Origin: Cellulomonas sp. S1-8 | GTDB lineage: Bacteria > Actinomycetota > Actinomycetes > Actinomycetales > Cellulomonadaceae | NCBI RefSeq assembly: GCF_026184235.1 | Contig: NZ_CP110806.1 | Span: 4,402,001-4,466,000 of the forward strand | Length of the DNA stretch: 64,000 nt | Reading direction: 5' to 3' | Shown: piece by piece, positions 1 through 7,805 of the stretch | Numbering within the stretch: position 1 is the stretch's first letter | Layout: the number at the start of each line of letters is the position of its first letter | The notes under the pieces: model-generated | Databases searched by the model: none | Told to the model about the DNA's origin: nothing | Seen by the model: only the letters and a program-made list of their open reading frames with translations | Program-made: the position numbers and the translations under genes

Positions 1-1
1 G

Positions 2-526
2 GTCGCGCTGCTCGACGGCCTCGGTACCCCCCTGGCCCGCCGGGTCGCGCCGCTGAGCTACCTCGACCTGCAGCGCCGGTCCGACGTCGGCGCGGCGCAC
101 GGCCACCGGCGCTACATCAAGAGCCACTACGTCGGGGACCTGCCCGACGCGGCGCTCGAGGCGTTCCTCGCCCATGCCGACGCCGACGTGGGGTCGGCGA
201 CCCTCCTGGGGTACGGCGGCGCCATCGCGGACGTCGAGGCGGGGGCGACGGCGTTCCCGCACCGCGAGGCGCGCTTCGAGTACGACGTCAGCGCCCGGTG
301 GGACGACCCGGCCGATGACGAGCGTCACGTCGCCACGTGCCGGCGGCTCTCCGCGACGATCGCGCCGTGGAGCGTCGGCGTGTACGTCAACGCGCTCGGG
401 GCCGAGGGGGGCGCGGCCGTGCACCGCGCGTACGGCGCGGCCACGTACGCGCGCCTCCAGCAGGTGAAGTCGGCGTGGGACCCGGACAACATCTTCCGGC
501 TCAACCAGAACGTCCCGCCCGCCTGA
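2..526 (+). CDS. FAD-linked oxidoreductase, C-terminal part (cut by window start)
   Basis: The reading frame is open from the first bases of the window and ends with the sequence WDPDNIFRLNQNVPP, the hallmark end of berberine-bridge-enzyme (BBE) type FAD oxidases. About 174 residues are visible; the FAD-binding N-terminal half lies outside. Family members oxidise sugars, alcohols or amines with a flavin held by the N-terminal domain; the substrate cannot be judged here. The segment GGAIADVEAGATAFPHR is also typical of the family, in the substrate domain before the BBE tail. It converges with the surface-protein gene on the other strand. Confidence 0.85.
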   Translation, partial: VALLDGLGTPLARRVAPLSYLDLQRRSDVGAAHGHRRYIKSHYVGDLPDAALEAFLAHADADVGSATLLGYGGAIADVEAGATAFPHREARFEYDVSARWDDPADDERHVATCRRLSATIAPWSVGVYVNALGAEGGAAVHRAYGAATYARLQQVKSAWDPDNIFRLNQNVPPA

Positions 527-574
527 GCGGTCGGCCCCGACGGGCGACGGCGTCGCCTGGTCGGCCGATCGTGC

Positions 575-1597
575 TCAGGCCTGACGCCGCCGACGGGCGA
601 GGACCAGGAGGCCCGCACCGGCGAGGACCGCGGTCGCGGCGAGCGCGGCCAGGGGCGCGTCGGCGGACGAGCCCGTGGCGGCGAGCACGGCCGTGCGCCG
701 GGCGGCCGGCGCGGGCTGCGCCGCGGGTGCGGCGGGTGCGGGTGCAGCGGGTGCGGGTGCGGGTGCGGCCGGGGCGGGCGCAGCAGGAGCAGGTGCGGCC
801 GGGGCAGGTGCAGCCGGGGCGGGCACAGCGGGCACCGGCGCGGCCGGCGCAGGTGCGGCCGCCGCCTCCGCGTCGATCGCGCGTGCCACGAACTGCCCGT
901 GGAGGATGAACTCGCGCAGCTCGGCGGGCGTGCCGTTCAGCGCCACCTGCGCCGCCGCGTCGAGCGCCGGACCGCTGTTGTCCGAGGCGCCGGTCAGCAT
1001 CCTCGCGGCTGCTCGCCGGTCGTCCAGGAACTGCGCCCGGGGCAGGACGGTGGCCAGGAAGTCGGCCCACACCGCGGGGTCGTCGCTGTCCAGGGCCTGC
1101 TGGGCGGCTCCCCTGACGGCGGAACCGGTGGCGGCTGCGAGGACGCGCTCGATCTCCGCGCGGTCGTCGGCGGCCTGCGCCTGGGCCAGGCCGGTCGACA
1201 GGAAGTCGGACCATGCCTGGGGGCTGCCCTTCAGCGCCTCCTGCAGGCCGGCCTCGACCGCCGGACCGTGCGGCGCGTCGAGCAGGCGCGCCAACCGGAT
1301 GCGCTCGTCGGTGTACCACGCGGACCAGAAGCCCCCGTCGACGAAGGCCCGCAGCTCCTCGATCGTGCCGGCCAACGCACGCGCCGCGGCCAGGGGCGTC
1401 GACGGGCCGTCGGTGGACGCCGCGAGGACCTCCGCCCAGGCGCGGTACTCCTCGTCCGTCGTCCCCTGGAACCCCGCCTGGACGAAGGCCCGGGTCTCGG
1501 CGGCGGGCGCCGCGGCCGTCGCGGAGACCGCGCCGACGCCCAGGCCCAGCATCGACAGCACCGCGACCAGGCCGAACACGCGCATGAGCTTGCGCAC
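575..1597 (-). CDS. Secreted ALF-repeat protein with LAXTG-type sortase signal
   Basis: About 340 aa. The GTG at 1597 is preceded by GAGGAG nine bases upstream; an in-frame ATG at 1585 is the alternative. A signal peptide is followed by several degenerate repeats of about 45 residues (patterns such as RAFVQAGFQ, WSDFLSTGLAQAQ, REFILHGQF) that match the short ALF repeat of actinobacterial exported proteins. Then comes a long Ala-Pro linker of repeated PAPAA units. The end is LAATG, a hydrophobic stretch and RRRR, the class E sortase signal of high-GC Gram-positives. It is therefore probably cell-wall anchored. Function unknown. It is divergent from the ArsR operon. Confidence 0.8.
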   Translation of the reverse strand: MRKLMRVFGLVAVLSMLGLGVGAVSATAAAPAAETRAFVQAGFQGTTDEEYRAWAEVLAASTDGPSTPLAAARALAGTIEELRAFVDGGFWSAWYTDERIRLARLLDAPHGPAVEAGLQEALKGSPQAWSDFLSTGLAQAQAADDRAEIERVLAAATGSAVRGAAQQALDSDDPAVWADFLATVLPRAQFLDDRRAAARMLTGASDNSGPALDAAAQVALNGTPAELREFILHGQFVARAIDAEAAAAPAPAAPVPAVPAPAAPAPAAPAPAAPAPAAPAPAPAAPAPAAPAAQPAPAARRTAVLAATGSSADAPLAALAATAVLAGAGLLVLARRRRQA

Positions 1598-1748
1598 CAG
1601 GACACACTCCTCGTCGATCACACCATGGGGGGCGGCACGGCGTCCGCCAGGGACCGCCCGTGCCGCGCCAGACGCTACCGGGTTTGCGCCCTTTGCGAGG
1701 TCGGTTGCACAACCTTGACGCATTCCGATATCGGCATACGATGGCTCC

Positions 1749-2090
1749 ATGGCACGAGCAGCGACGACGTCGGACGTCTTCAACGCGATCGCCGAACCGC
1801 AGCGCCGCCAGATCCTGGTCCTGCTGCGGGCGGGCGAGCGGCCCGTGACCGAGCTGGCCCGGGAGCTGGGCATGACCCAACCCGGGGCGTCCAAGCACCT
1901 GCGGGTGCTCCGGGAGGTCGGGCTGGTGCAGGACCGCAGGGCAGGCAAGCAGCGTCTGTACGGGCTCGACGCCCGCGGGCTGCGGCCGGTCCACGCGTGG
2001 ACCGGCGGGTTCGAGCAGTTCTGGAACGAGAGCTTCGACCGGCTGGACGCGTACGTGCAGGACCTCGAGCAGGAACGGCAGGAGGAGTGA
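1749..2090 (+). CDS. ArsR-family winged-helix repressor
   Basis: 113 aa, the usual length of small ArsR/SmtB-type regulators. It opens with FNAIAEPQRRQILVLL, the classic start of the autorepressor subgroup linked to AHSA1 proteins. The helix-turn-helix is LARELGMTQPGASKHLRVL (residues about 36-55), followed by the wing LVQDRRAGKQRLYGLD. No cysteine metal site is visible, so metal sensing is unlikely. It begins an operon: the AHSA1-domain gene starts six bases after its stop, and a dihydrofolate-reductase-like gene follows. Probably it represses its own operon; the inducer is unknown. Confidence 0.9.
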   Translation: MARAATTSDVFNAIAEPQRRQILVLLRAGERPVTELARELGMTQPGASKHLRVLREVGLVQDRRAGKQRLYGLDARGLRPVHAWTGGFEQFWNESFDRLDAYVQDLEQERQEE

Positions 2091-2095
2091 GGCGC

Positions 2096-2605
2096 ATGGC
2101 AGCGACACGACGCGACACACCCGCGGCGACGACGGCGACGGTCGACCGCGAGATCGTGGTCTCCCGGCTCATCGGGGCCCCCCGGGACCGGGTGTTCGAG
2201 GCGTTCACCGAGGTCCGGCACCTGTCGCACTGGTGGGGGCCGGACGGGTTCACCACCACCACGCGGGCGTTCGAGTTCCGCGTCGGGGGCGAGTGGGACT
2301 TCGTCATGCACGGACCGGACGGGACGGACTACCCGGAGTGGATCCGCTGGACCGAGATCGCCCGGCCGGAGCGCATCGCGCTGCTGCACGGCGAGTCCGC
2401 CGACGACCCGAACGCCTTCGCGTCCACGCTCACGTTCACCATCGACGGCGCCGCGACCCTGCTCGAGATGCGCACGGTCTTCCCCACCCGGGAGGCGCGC
2501 GACGAGGCTGTCGAGAAGTACCACGCGGTCGAGGGTGGCCTGCAGACGCTGGGCAACCTGGCGGCCTACGTCACCGCGACGGGCCCGACGGGGGTGGCGG
2601 GCTGA
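2096..2605 (+). CDS. SRPBCC (AHSA1-type) ligand-binding domain protein
   Basis: 169 aa. After a short Thr/Ala-rich lead, the sequence VSRLIGAPRDRVFEAFTE and then HWWGPDGF is the signature of the activator-of-Hsp90-ATPase-like (AHSA1/START) fold, a helix-grip cavity that binds small hydrophobic ligands. The C-terminal helix EKYHAVEGGLQTLGNLA is also typical. The gene follows an ArsR repressor by six bases and overlaps the next start by one base (TGATG), so the three are cotranslated. This ArsR-AHSA1 pairing is common in actinobacteria and is often called a glyoxalase or toxin-response operon, without a proven substrate. Confidence 0.88.
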   Translation: MAATRRDTPAATTATVDREIVVSRLIGAPRDRVFEAFTEVRHLSHWWGPDGFTTTTRAFEFRVGGEWDFVMHGPDGTDYPEWIRWTEIARPERIALLHGESADDPNAFASTLTFTIDGAATLLEMRTVFPTREARDEAVEKYHAVEGGLQTLGNLAAYVTATGPTGVAG

Positions 2606-3225
2606 TGGCCGGCAAGGTGTTCTTCAGCGTGTCGATGTCGCTGGACGGCTACATCGCGCCGGAGTCCCTCGAGGACCTGATGGGCCCGCAGTGGCGCGAG
2701 CTGCAGCAGTGGGTCTTCCCGCAGCGGTTCTTCCGGGAGAACCTCGGGCTCGGCGAGGGCGGCGAGGAGGGGCGCGACAACGACATCCTGCGGGAGACGT
2801 TCGAGCGCACGGGCGCCAGCGTGATGGGCCGGCGCATGTTCGACGCGGGCGAGGAGGCGTGGCCGGACGAGGCGCCGTTCCACACCCCGGTCTTCGTCGT
2901 GACGCACGCGAGGCGCGACCCGTGGGAGCGCCCGGGCGGGACCACCTTCCACTTCGTCGACGACGGCATCGCGTCCGCGCTCGACCAGGCCCGCGAGGCC
3001 GCCGGCGACCGCGACGTGCGCATCGCGGGCGGGGCGGCGACGATCCTGCAGTACGTCAACGCGGGCCTGGTCGACGAGTTCTCGATCGCGCTCTCCCCCG
3101 TGCTGTTCGGCTCCGGGATCCACCTGTTCGAGGGCGTGGACGCGAGCCGCGTGTCCCTGGAGCCGGTGCGCGCCGAGCCGACGCAGCGCGTGACCCATCT
3201 GACGTACGCCGTCCGGACGCGCTGA
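2605..3225 (+). CDS. Dihydrofolate-reductase-like (RibD C-terminal domain) protein
   Basis: 206 aa. The start MAGKVFFSVSMSLDGYIAP and the later MGRRMFD, PVFVVTHARR and GGAATILQYVNAGLVDE belong to the RibD_C/DHFR-like fold, which binds NADPH. These stand-alone proteins are abundant in actinobacteria; they are not the folate-pathway FolA and their substrate is mostly unknown. The ATG overlaps the stop of the AHSA1 gene by one base, so it is the third gene of the ArsR operon. Length is normal for the family and no key motif looks lost. Confidence 0.85.
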   Translation: MAGKVFFSVSMSLDGYIAPESLEDLMGPQWRELQQWVFPQRFFRENLGLGEGGEEGRDNDILRETFERTGASVMGRRMFDAGEEAWPDEAPFHTPVFVVTHARRDPWERPGGTTFHFVDDGIASALDQAREAAGDRDVRIAGGAATILQYVNAGLVDEFSIALSPVLFGSGIHLFEGVDASRVSLEPVRAEPTQRVTHLTYAVRTR

Positions 3226-3246
3226 CGGCCCGCATCTCCCCCGTCG

Positions 3247-4119
3247 TCAGCGGCCGATGCCGTCCAGCTCGGCCACGTCCTCGTCGGACAGGACGAGGCC
3301 CGCGCCCGCGACGTTCTCGCGCAGGTGCGCCGCCGACGACGTGCCGGGGATGAGCAGGACGTTCGGCGAGCGCTGGAGCAGCCACGCCAGCGCGACGGAC
3401 ATCCGCGTGGCGCCGAGCCGGGCGGCGACGCCCGCGAGCGTCTCGGACTGCAGCGGCGTGAAGCCGCCGAGCGGGAAGAACGGCACGTAGGCGATGCCGT
3501 CGGCCGCGAGCGCGTCGACCAGGTCGTCGTCGTGGCGGTGGGCGAGGTTGTACAGGTTCTGCACGCACACGACGGTGCCGACGGCCCGCGCCTCGGCGAC
3601 CTGCTCCGCCGTGACGTTGCTGAGGCCGAAGTGCCGGATCAGCCCCTGCTGCTGCAGCTCGACGAGGGTGGCGAACGCCTCGGCCGGCGAGCCGGGGCGG
3701 GGGCCCTCGGCGTCGCCCATGCGCAGGTTGACGAGGTCGAGCCGGTCGACGCCGAGCCCGTCGAGGTTCTCGTGCACCTGCCGGCGCAGGTCGTGGGCGC
3801 TCCGGGCCGTCGGCCACCCGCCCTGCCCGTCGCGGTCGGCCCCGACCTTGGTGGCGATCAGCAGGTCCTCGGGGTACGGGTGCAGCGCGGTGCGGATCAG
3901 CTCGTTCGTGACGTGGGGCCCGTAGGCGGCGCTGGTGTCGACGTGCGTGATGCCGAGCTCCACGGCCGCGCGGAGCACGGCGAGGGCGGCCTCGGGGTCG
4001 GCGGGCGGGCCCATCACCCAGGGACCGGCGAGCTGCATCGCGCCGTACCCGAACCGGGTGACCGTCAGGTCGCCGAGGGCCCACGTGCCGCCGGGGAGGG
4101 AGAGGGTGCTGGTGGTCAT
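3247..4119 (-). CDS. Aldo/keto reductase
   Basis: 290 aa. The family features are present in order: GYGAMQLAGP near the N terminus, HVDTSAAYG carrying the catalytic Asp and Tyr, ATKVG with the catalytic Lys, RHFGLSNVTAEQ in the barrel, and the C-terminal NADPH-phosphate loop IPGTSSAAHLREN. It should reduce aldehydes or ketones with NADPH in the cytosol; the substrate is not predictable. The ATG at 4119 begins at the conserved start region (MTTSTLSLPGG). It is divergent from an HxlR regulator 126 bp away, the common arrangement in which HxlR controls a redox enzyme responding to reactive aldehydes. Confidence 0.88.
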   Translation of the reverse strand: MTTSTLSLPGGTWALGDLTVTRFGYGAMQLAGPWVMGPPADPEAALAVLRAAVELGITHVDTSAAYGPHVTNELIRTALHPYPEDLLIATKVGADRDGQGGWPTARSAHDLRRQVHENLDGLGVDRLDLVNLRMGDAEGPRPGSPAEAFATLVELQQQGLIRHFGLSNVTAEQVAEARAVGTVVCVQNLYNLAHRHDDDLVDALAADGIAYVPFFPLGGFTPLQSETLAGVAARLGATRMSVALAWLLQRSPNVLLIPGTSSAAHLRENVAGAGLVLSDEDVAELDGIGR

Positions 4120-4144
4120 GTGTCTGCCTGTCGACGTCGTCGGT

Positions 4145-4198
4145 GGTGCCGATCGGCACCGGTGACTACCCTGAGTGCACCTGCTTCCTCTTGGGAAG
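4145..4198. promoter_or_regulatory. Palindromes in the aldo-keto reductase/HxlR divergent promoter
   Basis: The 125-bp gap between the two divergent genes holds a perfect 16-bp palindrome GGTGCCGATCGGCACC at 4145-4160. It also holds an inverted repeat CTTCC-N5-GGAAG at 4184-4198. Either could be the binding site of the adjacent HxlR regulator, since members of this family bind dyads in the shared promoter. No binding evidence exists; the repeats are seen, the role is inferred. Confidence 0.4.
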
Positions 4199-4244
4199 TA
4201 GTTACCTGAAAGTGCGTAGGTATCCGATCGAGACGGGACGGGCC

Positions 4245-4664
4245 ATGACGAAGACCGCTGCACAGCGCCGGGCGGACGCGAAGGTGGAGTACGACGCCTT
4301 CCTCGCGGTGTGCCCGAGCCAGCAGCTGCTCGCCCGCATCTCCGACAAGTGGGTGACCCTCGTCCTGTCCGCGCTCGGCAACGGGCACGACGGCGACGGC
4401 GGCCCCCGGCCGATGCGGTACTCGGAGCTCGCCCGGGTGCTCGCCGGGGTGAGCCCGAAGATGCTGGCCCAGACCCTGCGGACGCTCGAGAAGGACGGCC
4501 TGATCACCCGGACCGCGACGGCGACGGTCCCCGTGACGGTGACGTACGAGCTCACCGAGCTCGGGCTGTCCCTGCTGGGGACGGTGCGTGAGCTCAAGCG
4601 ATGGGCCCAGGCCCACATGGACGAGGTCCTCACCCACCGCGCCCGCCACGAGGCCACCCCCTGA
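4245..4664 (+). CDS. HxlR-family winged-helix regulator
   Basis: 139 aa from the ATG at 4245; an upstream in-frame ATG at 4143 lies inside the palindromic promoter and is unlikely. The core matches HxlR/DUF24: CPSQQLLARISDKWVTLVLSAL, then the winged helix MRYSELARVLAGVSPKMLAQ TLRTLEKDGLI (split here for length), then the beta wing VTYELTELGLSLL. The N-terminal Cys before the first core helix is in the position used for thiol sensing in several HxlR proteins. It probably controls the divergent aldo-keto reductase gene. Confidence 0.88.
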   Translation: MTKTAAQRRADAKVEYDAFLAVCPSQQLLARISDKWVTLVLSALGNGHDGDGGPRPMRYSELARVLAGVSPKMLAQTLRTLEKDGLITRTATATVPVTVTYELTELGLSLLGTVRELKRWAQAHMDEVLTHRARHEATP

Positions 4665-4683
4665 CCACCGGCCCCAACCGCCA

Positions 4684-4717
4684 TCCCAGAAGTGGTCGCA
4701 CAACTGACCACTTCCGG
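4684..4717. terminator. Inverted repeat after HxlR gene
   Basis: GAAGTGGTC-N8-GACCACTTC (4689-4714) forms nine perfect base pairs, extended by CCC/GGG outside one mismatch. It begins 20 bases after the HxlR stop and has no T-run, as is usual in high-GC actinobacteria. It could equally be an operator in the upstream region of the cellulase gene. A second perfect palindrome CCGACGTCGG follows at 4722-4731, and ATTGCG-N10-CGCAAT lies at 4778-4799, still upstream of the cellulase start. Confidence 0.5.
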
Positions 4718-4922
4718 GTTCCCGACGTCGGAATGTGACCACTCCCGATGCATTGTGGGCCGCCCGCGGGCCGCTCTATTGCGGAGGGTGGGGCGCAATT
4801 TTCGGTCCCTGTGCTCGCGACGTGCTAAATGTTTCGTCACTGGTTCTGCTGGTCCGGCCCCCTTACTTTTCAGCGCGGGAGCATCCGTTGTCATCGGGCA
4901 GCGGAATCGGCGAGGAGACCTC

Positions 4923-7091
4923 ATGTTCACAGCGGGACACCCAGGGCGGGTCCGCAAGCGCTTCACCATCCTCGTCGGTGCGCTGGCAGCGCTGCTGGTG
5001 GGCAGCGGTCTGACGGCCGCGAGCGCCGACGCCGCTGCCGGGTGCCGCGTCGCCTACACGGCGCCGGCGCAGTGGCCGGGCGGCTTCACCGCCGACGTGA
5101 AGGTGACCAACCTCGGCGACGCGCTCAGCGGCTGGCGGGTGGCGTGGACGTTCCCGTCGGGCCAGCGGGTGACGCAGGCGTGGAACGCGACGACCACCGC
5201 GACGGGCAGCCAGGTCGTCGCCACCAACATGGGCTACAACGCGGCCGTGCCGACGGGCGCGACGATCTCCTTCGGCTTCAACGGCGCCTGGACCGGCACC
5301 AACGCCGCGCCCACGGCATTCACCCTCAACGGGGTGGCGTGCACCGGGCAGGTGGGCGAGACGCCGACGCCGACGGCCACCCCGACCCCGTCGCCGACGG
5401 CCACCGCGACACCGACGCCGACGCCCACGACGTCGCCGCGACCGACCCCGTCGCCCACGCCCACGCCGTCACCGACCCCCAGCCCCACCCCCACGTCGCC
5501 GCCGCTCGACGCGATGGCGACCGTCGCCGCGATGCAGCCCGGGTGGAACCTGGGCAACACCCTCGACGCGATCCCGGACGAGACCGCGTGGGGCAACCCG
5601 CTGACCACCCAGGCGCTGCTGCACCACGTGGCGTCGCAGGGCTACAACAGCATCCGCATCCCGGTGACGTGGAACGGTCACCACGGCCCGGCGCCCGACT
5701 ACACGATCGACCCGGCGTGGCTGGCCCGCGTCGAGCAGATCGTCGACTGGTCCCTGGACGAGGACCTCTACGTGATGCTCAACCTGCACCACGACTCGTG
5801 GGAGTGGATCGACTCGTACCCGGCCGACCGGGCCGCCGTCCTGGCGCGTTACCAGGCGCTGTGGGACCAGCTCGCCACCACGTTCCGCGACCACTCGTCC
5901 CGGCTCGTGCTCGAGAGCATCAACGAGCCCCAGTTCGCGGACAGCACGGACGCGCAGGGTGACGTGTACACCCAGGAGCTCAACACCGACTTCGTCGAGC
6001 GCGTCCGCGCCACCGGCGGGGGGAACGCCACGCGTCTGCTCGTCCTGCCGACGCTGCACACCAGCAGCGAGCAGCCCCGGCTGGACGCGCTGGCGGCCAC
6101 GATCGACGAGCTCGACGACCCGAACCTCGCCACGACCGTGCACTTCTACGGATGGTGGCCGTTCAGCGTGAACATCGCAGGCGGCACCCGCTACAGCGCC
6201 GACGTCGAGCAGGACCTCGTCGCCTCGTTCGACCGCGTGACCAGCACGTTCGTCGAGCGGGACATCCCCGTCATCATCGGGGAGTGGGCCCTGCTCGCCT
6301 GGGACCACACCCGGCCGGGCATCATCCAGCGCGGCGAGTTCCTCAAGTACCTCGAGGCCGTCGGGTACCACGCGCGCATCCGTGGCCTGACGACGATGGT
6401 CTGGGACGCCGGGCAGTTCCTGGAGCGCAGCACGCTGCGATGGCGGGACGCAGGCGTGCACGCCATGATGCGGTCGAGCTGGACGGACCGGTCCGGCACC
6501 GCGTCGTCGGACCAGGTGTACCTGCCGCCTACCGGCGCCGTCCCCTCCCGGTCGCTCACGCTGAACCTCAACGGCACGCGCTTCCAGGGGCTCCGGCACG
6601 GCGGGACGGTGCTGACCAACGGGACCGACTACACGGTCGACGGCGACCGGCTGACCCTGACCGCCGCGACCCTGTCACGGCTGGCCGGCGACCGCGCCTA
6701 CGGCGTCAACGCGACCGTCCAGGCGTGGTTCTCGCAGGGCGTTCCGTGGGACATCGACATCATCACCGCGCAGACGCCGACGCTGGGCGCCGCGACCGGC
6801 ACCACCGGCTCGTTCCTCATCCCCACGCAGTTCCACGGGGACACGCTGGCCACGATGGAGGCGAGGTACGACGACGGCTCGAACGCCGGCCCCGCCTCGT
6901 GGACGTCGTACAAGGAGTTCTGGAGCAACTTCCGGCCCGACGTCGCCGCCGGGACCATCCTGCTGACGCCGGACTTCTTCAACGAGGTCACCGACGGCCG
7001 CGTCACCCTCACGTTCCACTTCTGGAGCGGCGAGCAGGTGACGTACGTGATCACGCGAACGGGCACGACGATCGTCGGCGCCCCGGCCTGA
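4923..7091 (+). CDS. Secreted GH5 endoglucanase: CBM2, Pro/Thr linker, GH5, Ig-like, CBM46-like
   Basis: 722 aa. The ATG at 4923 follows GAGGAG at good spacing. Order of parts: signal peptide ending near ASADA; CBM2 cellulose-binding module bounded by two Cys (about residues 41-140) with conserved Trp residues; linker of TPTP/SPTP repeats; GH5 domain starting MQPGWNLGNTLDA. Catalytic residues are E335 in SINEP (acid/base) and E454 in IIGEW (nucleophile). After the catalytic domain come an Ig-like/X2 module (TLNLNGTRF) and a CBM46-like end (TLTFHFWSGEQVTYVI), the GH5_4 architecture known from Bacillus-type Cel5B. Expected to hydrolyse beta-1,4-glucan (and perhaps xyloglucan) outside the cell. 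Confidence 0.93.
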   Translation: MFTAGHPGRVRKRFTILVGALAALLVGSGLTAASADAAAGCRVAYTAPAQWPGGFTADVKVTNLGDALSGWRVAWTFPSGQRVTQAWNATTTATGSQVVATNMGYNAAVPTGATISFGFNGAWTGTNAAPTAFTLNGVACTGQVGETPTPTATPTPSPTATATPTPTPTTSPRPTPSPTPTPSPTPSPTPTSPPLDAMATVAAMQPGWNLGNTLDAIPDETAWGNPLTTQALLHHVASQGYNSIRIPVTWNGHHGPAPDYTIDPAWLARVEQIVDWSLDEDLYVMLNLHHDSWEWIDSYPADRAAVLARYQALWDQLATTFRDHSSRLVLESINEPQFADSTDAQGDVYTQELNTDFVERVRATGGGNATRLLVLPTLHTSSEQPRLDALAATIDELDDPNLATTVHFYGWWPFSVNIAGGTRYSADVEQDLVASFDRVTSTFVERDIPVIIGEWALLAWDHTRPGIIQRGEFLKYLEAVGYHARIRGLTTMVWDAGQFLERSTLRWRDAGVHAMMRSSWTDRSGTASSDQVYLPPTGAVPSRSLTLNLNGTRFQGLRHGGTVLTNGTDYTVDGDRLTLTAATLSRLAGDRAYGVNATVQAWFSQGVPWDIDIITAQTPTLGAATGTTGSFLIPTQFHGDTLATMEARYDDGSNAGPASWTSYKEFWSNFRPDVAAGTILLTPDFFNEVTDGRVTLTFHFWSGEQVTYVITRTGTTIVGAPA

Positions 7092-7102
7092 CCGGCGCGA
7101 GC

Positions 7103-7151
7103 AGAGTGTGAAGGGTTGTTGCCGCAGTCCGGCAACAACCCTTCACACTCT
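7103..7151. terminator. Long perfect hairpin after the GH5 gene
   Basis: Two 22-base arms starting AGAGTGTGAAGGG and ending CCCTTCACACTCT are perfectly complementary around a 5-base loop. It begins 12 bases after the cellulase stop and ends 31 bases before the TetR start, so it most likely terminates the cellulase transcript. A near-copy with the same outer and inner sequences sits after the GH10 xylanase gene (11459-11505). Confidence 0.8.
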
Positions 7152-7181
7152 CGTCGACGACCCCCTCGGTACGATCAGCAG

Positions 7182-7757
7182 GTGCCAGCCCGGACGGCGG
7201 ATCCTGCAGCGACGAAGGCCGCGATCCTCGCCGTCGCGCGGCGGCAGTTCGGGCAGCTCGGCATCGACCGCACCACGATCCGTTCCGTCGCGGGCGGTGC
7301 GGGTGTCGACCCGGCCCTCGTCATGCACTACTTCGGCAGCAAGGACGGGCTGTTCCGGGCCGCGTCACGCGTCGACCTCGAGATGCCCGACCTGACCGGG
7401 CTGGCACCGGAGGAGGTCGCAGGCGTCGTCGTCCCGTTGTTCGTGCAGATGTGGGGCCCCGACGGTCCCCTGCTGCCCCTGCTGCGCGCCGCGGCCTCCG
7501 ACCCCAGCGCGGCCGCCGCGCTCGCCGAGATCTTCGCCCACCGTGTTGCGCCCCGCCTCGCGGCCCTCGCGGTCGACAGCCCCGAGGAGCGCGCCGCGCT
7601 CATCGGTGCGCACCTGGTGGGCGTCGCCGTGGCCCGGCACATCATCGGGGTCCCGTCGCTGGCGCAGATGGACGACGCGACCCTCGCCGCCTGGCTGGGG
7701 CCGGTGTTCGCGCACTACCTGACGGCGGTGCGCCCTGCCGCGCCCGGTGGTCCGTGA
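7182..7757 (+). CDS. TetR-family transcriptional regulator
   Basis: 191 aa starting at GTG 7182; longer in-frame starts would run into the hairpin. The N-terminal helix-turn-helix is clear: TKAAILAVARRQFGQLGIDR TTIRSVAGGAGV and then MHYFGSKDGLFRAA, of the HYFGSK type. The C-terminal domain resembles TetR_C_17-like proteins (LLPLLRAAASDPSAAAAL, GAHLVGVAVARHII). Ligand and targets are unknown. It stands alone between the cellulase and a subtilase gene on the other strand. Confidence 0.88.
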   Translation: MPARTADPAATKAAILAVARRQFGQLGIDRTTIRSVAGGAGVDPALVMHYFGSKDGLFRAASRVDLEMPDLTGLAPEEVAGVVVPLFVQMWGPDGPLLPLLRAAASDPSAAAALAEIFAHRVAPRLAALAVDSPEERAALIGAHLVGVAVARHIIGVPSLAQMDDATLAAWLGPVFAHYLTAVRPAAPGGP

Positions 7758-7759
7758 CC

Positions 7760-7799
7760 GCGCGCCGGTGACCCGCGTCGAGAGCAGGCACCGGCGCGC
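7760..7799. terminator. Bidirectional terminator between convergent genes
   Basis: GCGCGCCGGTG and CACCGGCGCGC are perfect 11-base inverted arms separated by 18 bases. They lie between the convergent TetR and subtilase genes, three bases after the TetR stop and seven before the subtilase stop. Confidence 0.6.
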
Positions 7800-7805
7800 G
7801 TGCAC

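Noticed and set aside
709..860. Tandem repeats of GGTGCGGCCGG type
   Set aside because: These encode the Ala-Pro linker of the ALF-repeat surface protein on the minus strand, not an independent repeat element.
575..2524. Long open frame of 649 codons on the minus strand extending over the ArsR and AHSA1 genes
   Set aside because: Only the part up to 1597 has a signal peptide and ALF repeats; the rest is the GC-rich shadow of the plus-strand genes.
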